Shown here: one piece after another, positions 51,286 to 60,606 of the stretch
How positions within the stretch are numbered: the first letter of the stretch is position 1
How the letters are laid out: each line of letters starts with the position of its first letter
Assembly (NCBI RefSeq): GCF_018130785.1
Contig: NZ_JAFCJT010000001.1
Span: 248,001 to 312,000, forward strand
Length of the DNA stretch: 64,000 bases
From: Bradyrhizobium liaoningense
GTDB taxonomy: Bacteria > Pseudomonadota > Alphaproteobacteria > Rhizobiales > Xanthobacteraceae
Direction: 5' to 3'
Translations under genes and position numbers: made by a program
The notes under the pieces: generated by a model
What the model was told of the DNA's origin: nothing
Seen by the model: the letters and a program-made list of their open reading frames with translations, nothing else
Databases searched by the model: none

Positions 51286-51837
51286 TCAGATTTCCTTGCC
51301 ACGCTTGCGCATCTCGGCACGGAAGGCACCCATCACGGTCTCGGAGAAGTTCTGGGCCCAGGAGTTCATGAAGGCCATGCTCAGGCCGATGGCACGTGGC
51401 TCTGCATCGATCAGCTTCTGGCCCAGCGGCGACTTGTAGAAGGTGACGAGATCCTTCAGCTCCTGCTCGGTGAACTCGCTGGCATAGACCTGCGCCATGC
51501 CTTCGCCGATCTCGTTCTGGCGCCCGTTGAGCTGTTGGACGACGACCTGGGCAACCTCGTTGAGGTCCTTCTGGTAGTTCAGGTTCTGCTGGATCAGCGT
51601 GATCTTGGTCTTTTCGACCATGCCCGGCACCGCGCCGGCGTACATCGCACCAGCGTTCTTCATCTGCAAAATTTCCTTGGCCGCCGCAATCGCCGCCGGC
51701 GTGGCCTTCGGCTGGGCCGGCGCGGCAGCAGCCTTGGGCTGGGCCGGAGCCGGCTGCTGCGCGATGGCCGGAGCGGCCGAAAGCGCCACACCCACAGCAA
51801 GCGTCGCGGCCGGCAAGAATCTCAAAACGCTCTTCAT
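51286..51837 (-). CDS. DUF2059 domain-containing exported protein
   Basis: A 183-residue protein with a signal peptide (MKSVLRFLPAATLAVGVALSAAPAIAQ), an Ala/Pro/Gln-Lys-rich spacer (about 28-52) and the DUF2059 helical domain (AIAAAKEILQMKNAGAMYAG to FTEQELKDLVTFYKSPLGQK and ALGLSMAFMNSWAQ-like). Found in the periplasm; the family has no firm function. It is preceded 2 nt earlier by rpiA on the same strand, so the two are co-transcribed. The start is the ATG giving the signal peptide. Confidence 0.9.
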   Translation of the reverse strand: MKSVLRFLPAATLAVGVALSAAPAIAQQPAPAQPKAAAAPAQPKATPAAIAAAKEILQMKNAGAMYAGAVPGMVEKTKITLIQQNLNYQKDLNEVAQVVVQQLNGRQNEIGEGMAQVYASEFTEQELKDLVTFYKSPLGQKLIDAEPRAIGLSMAFMNSWAQNFSETVMGAFRAEMRKRGKEI

Positions 51838-51839
51838 TC

Positions 51840-52565
51840 CTAGTCTCCTTTCGGCTTACGCCGTTCAATCACGCGAATTCCCTCGCCGCCCGCCAAAACG
51901 GCCGAGCTGGCCAAGCCGATGAACAACCCATGCTCGACCACGCCGGGGATCGCGCTCAACGCCTTGGCGAGGGCAGGCGGATCCACGATACGTCCGAGCT
52001 GGGCATCGACGATCCAGTGGCCGCCATCGGTGACGAAAACGTGGCCATCCTTGTCGCCGCCTTTGGCCTTGCGGACCGCCATTTGCCCGGAAACGCCGCA
52101 TTCGGCAAATGCCTTCTCGATCGCGCGGCGCGTCGCGCCAAGCCCGAACGGGATGACCTCGACCGGCAGCGGAAAGCGGCCGAGCGTCGGCACCCATTTG
52201 CTGTCGTCGGCAATCACGATCATGCGATCCGAGGCGGCCGCCACGATCTTCTCGCGCAGCAGCGCGCCGCCGCCGCCCTTGATCAGGTTGAAGTCGGGAT
52301 CGATCTCGTCGGCGCCGTCGACGGTGAGGTCGAGGTGATCGATCTCGTCCAGCGTCGTCAGCTTCACACCGCAGCGCTCGGCATCGAGGCGCGTCGCCTC
52401 CGAGGTCGGTACGCCGATCACTTTCAGCCCGGCCTGCACGCGCTCTCCGAGCAGCTCGACGAAATGTTTGGCGGTCGAGCCGGTGCCGAGCCCGAGCTGC
52501 ATGCCGTCACGCACCTCCTCGAGGGCGCGCGCCGCAGCCTGCCGCTTCAACTGGTCCATGTTCAC
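51840..52565 (-). CDS. rpiA: Ribose-5-phosphate isomerase A
   Basis: A 241-residue pentose phosphate enzyme interconverting ribose 5-phosphate and ribulose 5-phosphate. Motifs are [17 protein letters not shown] (26-42), [20 protein letters not shown] with the catalytic Asp/Glu, and [21 protein letters not shown] near the end. It may start at GTG 52565 (MNMDQLKRQ) or ATG 52559. It is first of the rpiA, DUF2059, gor order and divergent from gph; the neighbours gph and rpiA both serve sugar phosphate metabolism. Confidence 0.96.
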   Translation of the reverse strand: MNMDQLKRQAAARALEEVRDGMQLGLGTGSTAKHFVELLGERVQAGLKVIGVPTSEATRLDAERCGVKLTTLDEIDHLDLTVDGADEIDPDFNLIKGGGGALLREKIVAAASDRMIVIADDSKWVPTLGRFPLPVEVIPFGLGATRRAIEKAFAECGVSGQMAVRKAKGGDKDGHVFVTDGGHWIVDAQLGRIVDPPALAKALSAIPGVVEHGLFIGLASSAVLAGGEGIRVIERRKPKGD

Positions 52566-52729
52566 GATGCGCCCGCCCCTGAATTTAGAGTGTGCCGCCG
52601 ATAGGTTGCTTGCGGCGGCCTATGTAGCCTCGTTTTTCCCGCCGGAATAGGCCTCTGGGCCGATCTTATAAGGTGAACTTATGGCTACGGCCCTTGCGCG
52701 GGCGGGGCCGGCCCGATAGCGCTTGAACC

Positions 52730-53404
52730 ATGACCTCGCCCTACACCCTCGTCTTCGATCTCGACGGCACGCTTGTGGATACGGCGCCCGACCTGATCAC
52801 CGCGCTGAATTTCGTGCTCGACCGCGAAGGGCTGCCGCCCGTGCCGATGGCCTCTGCCCGCAACATGATCGGCGCCGGCGCCCGCAAGCTGATCGAACGG
52901 GGGGTGGAGGCCGAAGGCCGCACTGTCACGCCGGCTGACATGGACCGGATGACGGCGGACTTCATCGCCTATTACGCCGACCATATCGCGGTCGAATCGC
53001 GCCCCTTCGAAGGGCTCGAGGCCGCGCTCGACCAGTTTGCGGCCCAGGGCCACCGGTTGGCGGTCTGCACCAACAAGCTGGAATGGCTGTCGAAGCGGCT
53101 TTTGGACCAGCTCGACCTCACCCGCCGATTTGCCGCGATCTGCGGCGCGGACACCTTTGGCGTCCAGAAGCCCGATCCGACCATTTTCCGCGAGACGGTG
53201 GCGCGAGCCGGCGGAGCGGTCAAAGCCAGCATCATGGTCGGCGATGCCGGAACCGACGTCGGCGTCGCCCGGCGCGCGGGGGTGCCCGTGATCGGGGTCA
53301 GCTTCGGCTATACGGACGTGCCGATCGCCGAGCTGAAGCCGGACCGGCTGATCCATCACATGCGCGACCTGCCGGACGCGGCCCACAGCCTGATGACGGC
53401 CTGA
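52730..53404 (+). CDS. gph: Phosphoglycolate phosphatase
   Basis: A 224-residue HAD-superfamily phosphatase. The nucleophile motif is FDLDGTLVDT with Asp10 and Asp12; motif II is AVCTNKLEW (Thr), motif III is VQKPDPTIF (Lys), and motif IV is MVGDAGTDVGVA (Asp pair). A helical cap lies between about 18 and 85. It dephosphorylates 2-phosphoglycolate produced by DNA repair or by RuBisCO side activity. The start MTSPYTLVFD is preceded by TTGAACC without a strong ribosome site. Divergent from rpiA. Confidence 0.93.
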   Translation: MTSPYTLVFDLDGTLVDTAPDLITALNFVLDREGLPPVPMASARNMIGAGARKLIERGVEAEGRTVTPADMDRMTADFIAYYADHIAVESRPFEGLEAALDQFAAQGHRLAVCTNKLEWLSKRLLDQLDLTRRFAAICGADTFGVQKPDPTIFRETVARAGGAVKASIMVGDAGTDVGVARRAGVPVIGVSFGYTDVPIAELKPDRLIHHMRDLPDAAHSLMTA

Positions 53405-53551
53405 CGCCGACAAGCCACTGACATTTCTGCGATATTTCACGAAACCCTGCGTTAACCATCTATTATCTATGCGCCGTGCGCCGGTTGCCTGCCCGAAACG
53501 ACACTTCTATGGTCCGGCCGGGGATGTGGCGGTTCGTCGCAGTAGAAGTGG

Positions 53552-54034
53552 ATGGTCATGCGTCGTGTCATCGCGATTGCGTTAGCGGGAGCGAGCCTTG
53601 GGGGCTGCTCCTCGATGTCTTGGGACATGTTCAAATCGGCGCCGCCGACCGTCCAGGTCCGGCTCGAATCCAATCCGCCCGGGGCTGACGCCACCACCTC
53701 GCTCGGCCAGGGCTGCAAGACCCCCTGCTCCGTCTCGGTTCCCGCCCCCGACGCACCGTTCACGGTCGCTTTCGCGCTGCCCAAGTTCCAGCCAGCCAGC
53801 GTACCGGTGAATGTGATCAAGAATCCCGGGGATTTCACCTCGCCCGCCTCGGTCACCACCGATCCAAATCCGGTCTTCGCCGAGCTTCAGCCGGCCGCCC
53901 CGCCAAAACCGGTCCGCAAGCCGCACCGGCCGAAGAAGCCGAAATCTGTCGCGGCCGCGCCCGCTCCTGATCCCGTCGAGACCGCGCCGGCCGCAGGCTC
54001 ACCGTTCCCCGATCCGAACGCCGGGAAACGCTGA
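53552..54034 (+). CDS. Small lipoprotein with PEGA-like region
   Basis: 160 residues with a lipobox: MVMRRVIAIALAGASLGGCS, Cys19 being the likely lipidated residue. The mature part has a beta-rich segment resembling the PEGA domain (VQVRLESNPPGADATTSLGQ, then CKTPCSVSVPAPDAPFTVAF), followed by a Pro/Lys/Ala-rich tail (APPKPVRKPHRPKKPKS). It is likely anchored in the outer membrane or inner membrane facing the periplasm. The start may be ATG 53552 or ATG 53558. It lies between gph and moaA without a clear functional link. Confidence 0.85.
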   Translation: MVMRRVIAIALAGASLGGCSSMSWDMFKSAPPTVQVRLESNPPGADATTSLGQGCKTPCSVSVPAPDAPFTVAFALPKFQPASVPVNVIKNPGDFTSPASVTTDPNPVFAELQPAAPPKPVRKPHRPKKPKSVAAAPAPDPVETAPAAGSPFPDPNAGKR

Positions 54035-54154
54035 TTCAAGCGCCGACTTACGTATACCACCCGATTGTCCTCTGCGTGCGCGATGCTTAGATTGCTTCCA
54101 AGGCGCCGTTGAAGCAAAGGTGCGCCCGTCGCCGTAAGTGACAAGGCAGTTGGT

Positions 54155-55207
54155 ATGAACGGACTTTCCGCGAGCCCTCTCGCTACTGCGAGCCCCCGCG
54201 ACGCGCTGTCGAGCGCGATGACCGATCCGTTCGGGCGGACCATCTCGTATTTGCGCGTTTCCGTCACCGACCGCTGTGATCTGCGCTGCTTCTATTGCAT
54301 GTCGGAAGACATGACCTTCCTGCCCAAGGCGGACCTGTTGACGCTGGAGGAACTAGACCGGCTCTGCTCGGCCTTCATCGCCAAGGGCGTGAAGAAGCTG
54401 CGGCTCACCGGCGGCGAGCCGCTGGTCCGCCGCAACGTGATGACGCTGGTGCGCTCGCTGTCGCGCCACCTTTCGAGCGGTGCCCTGAGCGAGCTGACCC
54501 TGACCACCAACGGCACCCAGCTTGCGAAACATGCAAGGGAGCTCGCCGATTGCGGCGTCCGCCGCATCAACGTCTCGCTCGACACGCTCGATCCCCGGAA
54601 ATTTCGCGAGATCACCCGCTGGGGCGAGATCGACAAGGTGCTGGAAGGGATCGAAGCCGCGCGCGCCGCGGGGCTTGCTGTGAAGATCAACGCGGTGGCA
54701 CTGAAGAACCTCAACGAGGACGAGCTTACCGACCTGATGCGCTGGGCCCACGGCAAGGGCATGGGGCTGACGTTGATCGAGGTGATGCCGATGGGCGAGA
54801 TCGGCTCGGGCCGCATCGACCAGTACCTGCCGCTGTCGCTGGTGCGCGCCCGGCTCGCCCAGCAATTCACGTTGACGGATCTCGCCGAGAGCACCGGCGG
54901 CCCGGCGCGCTATGTCAGCGTTGCCGAGACCGGCGGCAAGCTCGGCTTCATCACGCCGATGACCCATAATTTCTGCGAATCCTGCAACCGGGTGCGCATC
55001 ACCTGCACCGGCACGCTGCACACCTGCCTCGGCCACGAGGATGCCTCCGATTTGCGCAAACCTCTGCGTGCATCTGATGACGACATGCTGCTTGCGGATG
55101 CGATCGACCGCGCCATCGGGCTGAAGCCCAAGGGTCATGATTTCATCATCGACCGCCGCCACGACCGGCCCAGCGTCTCCAGGCACATGAGCGTGACCGG
55201 CGGCTGA
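54155..55207 (+). CDS. moaA: GTP 3',8-cyclase (molybdenum cofactor biosynthesis)
   Basis: A 350-residue radical-SAM enzyme that starts molybdenum cofactor synthesis by converting GTP to the 3',8-cyclo intermediate. The N-terminal 4Fe-4S cluster is bound by Cys41, Cys45 and Cys48 ([13 protein letters not shown]) and the second cluster by [19 protein letters not shown]; the C-terminal Gly-Gly (SVTGG) is the usual end. The start ATG 54155 includes a 25-residue extension before RTISYLRVS. It stands alone, upstream of the TRAP genes, and there is no moaC or moeA within the window. Confidence 0.96.
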   Translation: MNGLSASPLATASPRDALSSAMTDPFGRTISYLRVSVTDRCDLRCFYCMSEDMTFLPKADLLTLEELDRLCSAFIAKGVKKLRLTGGEPLVRRNVMTLVRSLSRHLSSGALSELTLTTNGTQLAKHARELADCGVRRINVSLDTLDPRKFREITRWGEIDKVLEGIEAARAAGLAVKINAVALKNLNEDELTDLMRWAHGKGMGLTLIEVMPMGEIGSGRIDQYLPLSLVRARLAQQFTLTDLAESTGGPARYVSVAETGGKLGFITPMTHNFCESCNRVRITCTGTLHTCLGHEDASDLRKPLRASDDDMLLADAIDRAIGLKPKGHDFIIDRRHDRPSVSRHMSVTGG

Positions 55208-55237
55208 GGACTCGCGCCACTCCGTCAACCTAACCTT

Positions 55238-55252
55238 TTGACGGCGCGTCAA
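55238..55252. promoter_or_regulatory. TTGACG-GCG-CGTCAA palindrome
   Basis: A 15-nt palindrome with 6-bp arms and a 3-nt centre; additional CGTCAA (about 55223) and TTGACG (about 55269) half sites flank it on both sides. The regular cluster of half sites suggests an operator for a dimeric regulator in front of the TRAP genes. It is not assigned to a specific family. Confidence 0.4.
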
Positions 55253-55481
55253 TTTGCCCATTTTCCGATTGACGGCGCACAAGCCCGCTGGTTTGGTGCG
55301 ACCGCCTTTGCTTGCCCGGCAGCAATAAGCCGGCCCGCCCCTTTGGCGGTCGCGGTCAAGACGGCAAGGCACGAGGGGAGGACTGACGCCGCAATCGCTC
55401 CGGAAATACGATCCGTGCGCTCGCGTGCTTTTTGCACGCCGGCCCAGCGATGCGTGCTGAAGCCTCCCGCAAAGTGACCGA

Positions 55482-55525
55482 GCGTTTTCGAGCGAAGTGG
55501 ATACCGGTTCGCGTGAAGAAAACGC
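55482..55525. repeat. Dispersed hairpin element
   Basis: GCGTTTTC at 55482-55489 pairs with GAAAACGC at 55518-55525, and the interior GCGAA / TTCGC extends the stem around a GTGGATACCGG loop. This GAAGTGGATACCGGTTCGCG-type element is repeated many times in Bradyrhizobium genomes (recalled; single copy here). It may act as an RNA processing signal. Confidence 0.65.
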
Positions 55526-55604
55526 GTCAAAGTAATCTGGAGTTAGGTCCTGATGTCGTCAGGGCCGAAGCTCCGGGCCGCGACGGCGACGGAGAGAAAA
55601 TAAG

Positions 55605-56144
55605 ATGCGTCCATTGCTGGCGGTGAGCAACGCCATCGACGCCCTCAATGAAAAGATTGGGTACGTCTGTAACATCCTGGTGCTGCTGGCGTGCCTGGTC
55701 AGCGCGGCGAATGCCATGATCCGCTATGCCTTCAGCAACTCCTCGAACGGCTGGCTGGAGCTGCAATGGTACATGTTCGCCATCCTGGTGATGTTCGGCG
55801 CGTCCTATACCTTCAAGCGTAACGAGCATGTGCGGGTCGAGATCTTCTATTTGACGCTCTCGGACCGCGGCCAGCTCTGGCTCGACATGATCGGCACGCT
55901 CTGCTTCCTGATCCCTTCCTGCCTGCTGCTCGCCTACCTGTCCTGGCCGTTCTTCATGCAGGCCTATAACGTCGGCGAGATGTCGGGCAATGCGGGCGGC
56001 TTGCTCCGCTGGCCCATCAAGTTCGTGATCCCCGCCGGCTTCGTGATGCTGGCGCTCCAGGGTGTTTCCGAAGTCATCAAGCGTATCGCGGCTCTCCAGG
56101 GCTATGTAACGATCGACGCCAAGTACGAGAGGCCGACCCAATGA
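55605..56144 (+). CDS. dctQ: TRAP transporter small permease (DctQ)
   Basis: A 179-residue inner-membrane subunit of a tripartite ATP-independent periplasmic transporter. It has four hydrophobic segments. The family motif is the middle part: NGWLELQWYMFAILVMFGASYTFKRNEHVRVE (about 46-77). The start is at ATG 55605; the stop overlaps the dctM start by 4 nt (ATGA). The DctQ helper works together with DctM and a periplasmic DctP, which is not encoded here. The substrate cannot be inferred. Confidence 0.93.
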   Translation: MRPLLAVSNAIDALNEKIGYVCNILVLLACLVSAANAMIRYAFSNSSNGWLELQWYMFAILVMFGASYTFKRNEHVRVEIFYLTLSDRGQLWLDMIGTLCFLIPSCLLLAYLSWPFFMQAYNVGEMSGNAGGLLRWPIKFVIPAGFVMLALQGVSEVIKRIAALQGYVTIDAKYERPTQ

Positions 56145-57742
56145 TTACGCTGGAGATGATGCCGCCGTTGATGTTCGGCGGCCTGGTTCTGGCGATGCTG
56201 ATCGGCTTCCCCGTGGCGTTCACGCTCGCCGCGGTCGGCCTCTCCTTCGGCTTCCTCGCCATCCATCTCGGATTCTTCGACCTCAACTTCCTCCAGGCGA
56301 TCCCCGGCCGCGTGTTCGGCAGCGTGCTCTCCAACGAGCTGCTGCTCGCGATCCCGTTCTTCACCTTCATGGGCGCGATATTGGAAAGATGCGGGCTCGC
56401 CGAGGACATGCTGGATTCGATGGGCCAGCTGTTCGGCCCGGTCCGCGGCGGCCTCGGCTATTCCGTGATCATCGTCGGCTTCATCCTCGGCGCCATCACC
56501 GGCACGGTGGCGGCGCAGGTCATCGCCATGGCGCTGATCTCGATGCCGGTGATGATCCGCTACGGCTACAACATGCGCTACATCACCGGCGTGCTGGCTG
56601 CCTCCGGCACCATCACGCAGCTGGTGCCGCCCTCGCTGGTTCTGATCGTGCTCGCCGACCAGCTCGGCAAGTCGGTCGGCGACATGTATCTCGGCGCCTG
56701 GGGCCCCTCGGTGTTCCAGATCATGCTGTTCGCCGGCTACACCTTCGTCCTCGGCCTGATCAAGCCGGGCCACGTGCCGCCGGTGCCGCTGGAAGCGCGC
56801 ACGCTGACCGGCTGGGCGCTGTGGAAGAAGTGCCTGATGGGCATCATCCCCTCGGCCGTGCTGATCTTCGTCGTGCTCGGCACCATGATGATGGGGCTTG
56901 CGACCCCGACGGAAGCCGGCGCCATGGGCGCGGTCGGCGCCATCGTGCTCGCCGCGATCCACCACAAGGACTTCTCTTCGACCGACCGCAAGGTGCTGAT
57001 AACGGGCGTGATCGCCGCCGGCATCGGCACCATCGTCGCGATGCTGTACAGCGAGAACCTGATCTTCAAGCTCGCATTCGCGGTGACCTATCTCGCGGTA
57101 ACCTGGATCTGCATCCAGGCCGCGCGCATCCCCGACCTGCGCGACCTCATCAAGCAGGGCTACGAATCGACCATGCGCCTCACCTGCATGGTCACCTTCA
57201 TCCTGATCGGCTCGACCTGCTTCTCGGTGGTGTTCCTCGGCGTCTCCGGCGGCGTCTGGCTCGAGCATCTGCTGACCTCGCTGCCCGGCGGCGTGTGGGG
57301 CTTCCTGATCTTCATCAACCTCTTCATCTTCTTCCTGGCGTTCTTCCTCGACTTCTTCGAGATCGCCTTCATCATCCTGCCGATGATCGCCCCGATCGCG
57401 CAGAAGGTCCTCGCGCCGGTGGTGGGACCGGACGCGGCGCTGATCTGGTTCGGCGTGATGCTGTGCGTGAACATGCAGACCTCGTTCCTGCATCCGCCGT
57501 TCGGCTTCGCGCTGTTCTACCTGCGCGGCGTCGCGCCGAAGGAAGTGAAGAGCTCCGACATCTATTGGGGCGCGATCCCCTGGATCGGCCTGCAGATGAT
57601 CATGGTGCTGCTCGTGATCATTTTCCCGGTCACGGTGACGGGCCTGCTCGACAAGCCGCTCAACGTCGACCTCGACAAGGTCAAGATCGAAGTGCCGCAG
57701 ATCGACCTGCCGCCGCTGGATCTGGGGCCACCACAGAAGTAG
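56141..57742 (+). CDS. dctM: TRAP transporter large permease (DctM)
   Basis: The 533-residue channel subunit with about 13-14 hydrophobic helices. Typical sequence is PFFTFMGAILERCGLAEDML, then GAITGTVAAQVIAMALISMPVMIRYGYN, and later TPTEAGAMGAVGAIVLAA. It is about 100 residues longer than a classical DctM (about 430), with an inserted middle region and a Pro-rich, cytosolic C-terminal tail (LPPLDLGPPQK). Longer DctM variants exist in other TRAP subfamilies. The binding protein partner must be encoded elsewhere. Confidence 0.93.
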   Translation: MITLEMMPPLMFGGLVLAMLIGFPVAFTLAAVGLSFGFLAIHLGFFDLNFLQAIPGRVFGSVLSNELLLAIPFFTFMGAILERCGLAEDMLDSMGQLFGPVRGGLGYSVIIVGFILGAITGTVAAQVIAMALISMPVMIRYGYNMRYITGVLAASGTITQLVPPSLVLIVLADQLGKSVGDMYLGAWGPSVFQIMLFAGYTFVLGLIKPGHVPPVPLEARTLTGWALWKKCLMGIIPSAVLIFVVLGTMMMGLATPTEAGAMGAVGAIVLAAIHHKDFSSTDRKVLITGVIAAGIGTIVAMLYSENLIFKLAFAVTYLAVTWICIQAARIPDLRDLIKQGYESTMRLTCMVTFILIGSTCFSVVFLGVSGGVWLEHLLTSLPGGVWGFLIFINLFIFFLAFFLDFFEIAFIILPMIAPIAQKVLAPVVGPDAALIWFGVMLCVNMQTSFLHPPFGFALFYLRGVAPKEVKSSDIYWGAIPWIGLQMIMVLLVIIFPVTVTGLLDKPLNVDLDKVKIEVPQIDLPPLDLGPPQK

Positions 57743-57758
57743 CGGCCGCGCTTTCTTC

Positions 57759-57810
57759 CTTCTCCCCTCATGTCCGCCGAAGCCTTGGCGAAGACGGATG
57801 TGGGAGAAGA
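57759..57810. repeat. Palindromic hairpin element downstream of dctM
   Basis: Inverted arms CTTCTCCC / GGGAGAAG at the ends and CATGTCCG / CGGATGTG inside, with a GCCTTGGC loop region, starting 16 nt after the dctM stop. The TCCGCCGAAG...GCGAAGACGGA core is a widespread Bradyrhizobium intergenic repeat (recalled). It may serve as a transcript end or mRNA stabiliser for the TRAP operon. Confidence 0.6.
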
Positions 57811-57942
57811 CGTTTTTGGCAGCCCCGCTAAGGGCTGCTCAACGTCCGCTAGGCCTCGCCAGCGACCAAGCTCCGTAGCGCAGCGAGATGACGCGATGGG
57901 CCATCAGACTGAAGTCGCTTCCTGAGAAACGGCGAGACCGTT

Positions 57943-60138
57943 TTACCAACTGTAGCGGATCGTGCCGGTGCCAGCGTAGGTGGACGAGTGCGAGGCGAAA
58001 TCGCCGTCGAACTTGGCGAGCAGGCTAATGCCGTTCGCGAACCGAAGCTCCGCGCCCAACGACGCGAGCGCGCTGTCTTTCGCGGGTGTCGCGCCATTAA
58101 CGATGAAGCTCGCCCCCGGCAGCGCCTGGAACACCGGCATAAGGGTGGGGTCGCTCACCCAGTCATGCGCCCACGCAAGCCGCCCGCGCAACGTCAGTAC
58201 GGCGTTGGAATAGAGAGCCAGCGCCCGGTCGAAGCGCGCACCGAGCTCGCTCCTTGTGTCGGTCGCGTCGCGCGAGCCGAACGCGAGAGCAAACCCGTTG
58301 GGAATGGTGCCGATCTCGCTGTAGCCCGGCGTGTGGAAGCTCTGCGCCTGGATCGCGGCGTAGGGCGCAACCCCGACATACGGCGTGTCGAAATGATAGC
58401 CGCCTTCCAGTCGCCCGCCGTAGCTCTGCGCGTTGAAGTCAGCCGTCAGATGGTCGCCGCCAAAAGCGAAGCGGTCGGTTGACATCCAGTGATTGGTGAA
58501 CGCGAAGTCAGCGGCGAGATAGGCCGCGCCCCAGCGGGTCGCGCCGTAGACGCCAGCCTGGAAGGCATCGCTTCTGCCGCCGCCAAGCCCCTGCGACAGG
58601 CTCCAATTGGTGCCGCCACCGGCAACCGCAAAGCCCACCACGGAATTGGGCGCAAGGCGGTAGTCGAACCCGCCCGCGAAACCCGCGGTGCGTGCCGAGA
58701 GATCATGGCTGCCCACAACGGGATCGCCGCTGGTCTTGTTGCCCCCGCCGTAGCCGCCCCCCCACACCGTCCAGCGCGGCTCATAGATCGGCGCTGGCGC
58801 CGGGGGTGCCTTGGTGTACATCGAGGCATAGGCGAGAGCCGGTCCCGACGGCCGAGGCTCGCAGTCGGGCCTGAAGCCGAGCGCCGGATAGTCAGTACGG
58901 CCAACACCGCATCGACCATCGACGAACGGATCGAGCATCAGGTTGAGAAACTGGCTGCCGAGCTGGAAAGCGGCTGTCTGTGCGCCGGTGGCAGCCTCCC
59001 CGGAGATCTGATCGAGGGCAGTGGTTAGATTGCTGCCGGCGAGGCCAAAGAGCGACACGAAAGCCGGCGGCAGCGCACCGCCGTTGTTGAAGAAGTTGTC
59101 GATGGCACGGCCAACGTTGAGCTGGTTGTCGGTGAAGACCTGCGGGGGCGGCAAAGGAGACGGCAGCCCCGGTATCGGCGGCTCCCCAGGTATCGGCGGC
59201 TGCTCGGGCGGGATAGGTTCGGGAACGAGTTGTGCCCTAAGGTTAAGTATTGCGTTGTTGCCGACGTAGGCCAGTCGAGTGCCGAAGCCAGCCGGCAAGC
59301 CGACGTTGACGAGCGCGTCGAAGGTGCCGGTGATGCCGCCCACAGCCGTCAAAATGGTGTATTGGCGCGAGACGTAACTGCCTGCCGCGAAGTTGGCCAC
59401 TACGGTGCCGGCAAGTGCGGCGGTGCCCAACACATTGCTGGTCGAGGCCGTCGTGGGATTGACCTGTATGACGTAGAACGCGCCGGACTGGAATGCGAGA
59501 TTGCCGATGAAGCGCATCGCGTCGGGCGTTCCCCCCTGACCGGGAACGATGTCCCGACCGGGAACGAGAAAGCCGCCAGCGTTGATCTGGGTCAGGGTCG
59601 ACGACACGCTGCCGTTGCCGATCAGTGCTCCGGAGAAAACATCGCCGCCCCCACCCACGGTGATACGCCCCCCAACCGAGGTGCCGGACGGCGTGTCGCT
59701 GACTTGGCCACCGTCCGCGACTGTGAGCGTGCCAACCCCTGAGCCGCTCCCGACCTGGATGCCGCCGTTGACGTTTGTCCATTGCGAGCCCGGGCCGGTT
59801 ACCGTGACATCGCCCCTGCCGAGTCCGCCGATGACGCCGCCCGCGAAGGTCAAGAGCGTGCCACCATTCTGGATCGTCAGATTACCCACTCCGAAGAACT
59901 GGCCAAGGCCAATAGCCTGCGCTACCGCGCCGGGGGCCCCAACCACCGTCGCATTCGGGCTTGTGGTGTTAATGTTTGCATTTGCTCCGCCAAGTACAGG
60001 GACGCCAGCGGTCCAGTTAGTGGCGGTAAACCAGTCGTTGGATGTCGCACCGGTCCAGCTGGTCTGGGCGCGCGTCGATCCTATCGACGCGGAAAGCAAC
60101 GCCATCACCGCGGTGGTTGTCAGCAAAGATGTGCGCAC
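57943..60138 (-). CDS. Autotransporter domain-containing outer membrane protein
   Basis: A 731-residue type V secretion protein. The signal peptide (MRTSLLTTTAVMALLSASIG, cut after STRA) is followed by a passenger of about 290 residues with autotransporter-associated beta repeats (TIQNGGTLLTFAGG, TVTGPGSQWTNVNGG, TVADGGQVSDTPSG). A proline-rich linker, PEPIPPEQPPIPGEPPIPG, leads to a region of about 380 residues including the beta-barrel, which ends with the aromatic YSW. The start GTG 60138 has GGAG six nucleotides upstream and opens directly into the signal peptide; the TTG start at 60231 would add a 31-residue Cys-containing extension. Probably an adhesin or surface enzyme; no protease motif was seen. 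Confidence 0.85.
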   Translation of the reverse strand: MRTSLLTTTAVMALLSASIGSTRAQTSWTGATSNDWFTATNWTAGVPVLGGANANINTTSPNATVVGAPGAVAQAIGLGQFFGVGNLTIQNGGTLLTFAGGVIGGLGRGDVTVTGPGSQWTNVNGGIQVGSGSGVGTLTVADGGQVSDTPSGTSVGGRITVGGGGDVFSGALIGNGSVSSTLTQINAGGFLVPGRDIVPGQGGTPDAMRFIGNLAFQSGAFYVIQVNPTTASTSNVLGTAALAGTVVANFAAGSYVSRQYTILTAVGGITGTFDALVNVGLPAGFGTRLAYVGNNAILNLRAQLVPEPIPPEQPPIPGEPPIPGLPSPLPPPQVFTDNQLNVGRAIDNFFNNGGALPPAFVSLFGLAGSNLTTALDQISGEAATGAQTAAFQLGSQFLNLMLDPFVDGRCGVGRTDYPALGFRPDCEPRPSGPALAYASMYTKAPPAPAPIYEPRWTVWGGGYGGGNKTSGDPVVGSHDLSARTAGFAGGFDYRLAPNSVVGFAVAGGGTNWSLSQGLGGGRSDAFQAGVYGATRWGAAYLAADFAFTNHWMSTDRFAFGGDHLTADFNAQSYGGRLEGGYHFDTPYVGVAPYAAIQAQSFHTPGYSEIGTIPNGFALAFGSRDATDTRSELGARFDRALALYSNAVLTLRGRLAWAHDWVSDPTLMPVFQALPGASFIVNGATPAKDSALASLGAELRFANGISLLAKFDGDFASHSSTYAGTGTIRYSW

Positions 60139-60606
60139 CGATCGCTCCGGCAAACACGCTGAGCACTTTGAACGAACCCACGAAATGGTGAAAGCGCAAA
60201 TCACCCCAATTGTGGCAAACAACAAACGCAATTACAGTTTGTGGCCTGCTGTTGTGAATTTGTCACGAGGGGGCCAGTGAGGCTGACCAATTCTGCATTC
60301 ATAAGGTCGAGTACGTCGGCTCGCGGTCTCTTATTTGCAATCTCGCCGCATTAATTGCAGCGATCGTGGGGGCCAGCGTCAACGGTCACCCCGATCAATC
60401 CGTGAGAATGCTACCACGTTCGGCGCATCGTATTACGCCTCCATCTTCTTTTTGCAGTTGGCGTACACTTCGCTAAAGCGACGTTCTGAGTTGCACAACC
60501 TTTCCAGCTTATGAACAAACAGCGTCATCGTGCCAGCTCCGCGCGCGTGACAAGCACCGGAAACCCGGGCATACCGGACCATCCTCCAACTGATGGACCG
60601 TCGCGC
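60139..60606. other. 468-nt divergent intergenic region with AT-richer DNA
   Basis: Between the autotransporter and the M20 peptidase gene. It is more AT-rich than the neighbours (for example about 60210-60260 and 60330-60360), as expected for promoters of two divergent genes. Longer in-frame forms of either gene reach into it but lack start support. No other gene or strong palindrome was found. Confidence 0.5.

Larger units (their letters stand above)
55208..55604. other. 397-nt intergenic region before the TRAP permease genes
   Basis: Between moaA and dctQ. It contains a TTGACG-type palindrome cluster near 55220-55275 and a repetitive hairpin near 55482-55525. No protein-coding gene is supported. 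This could hold the promoter of the TRAP permease genes. Confidence 0.5.

Noticed and set aside
54035-54154. Molybdenum cofactor riboswitch upstream of moaA
   Set aside because: The 120-nt gap shows no convincing match by eye to the known Moco RNA; a covariance-model search would be needed.
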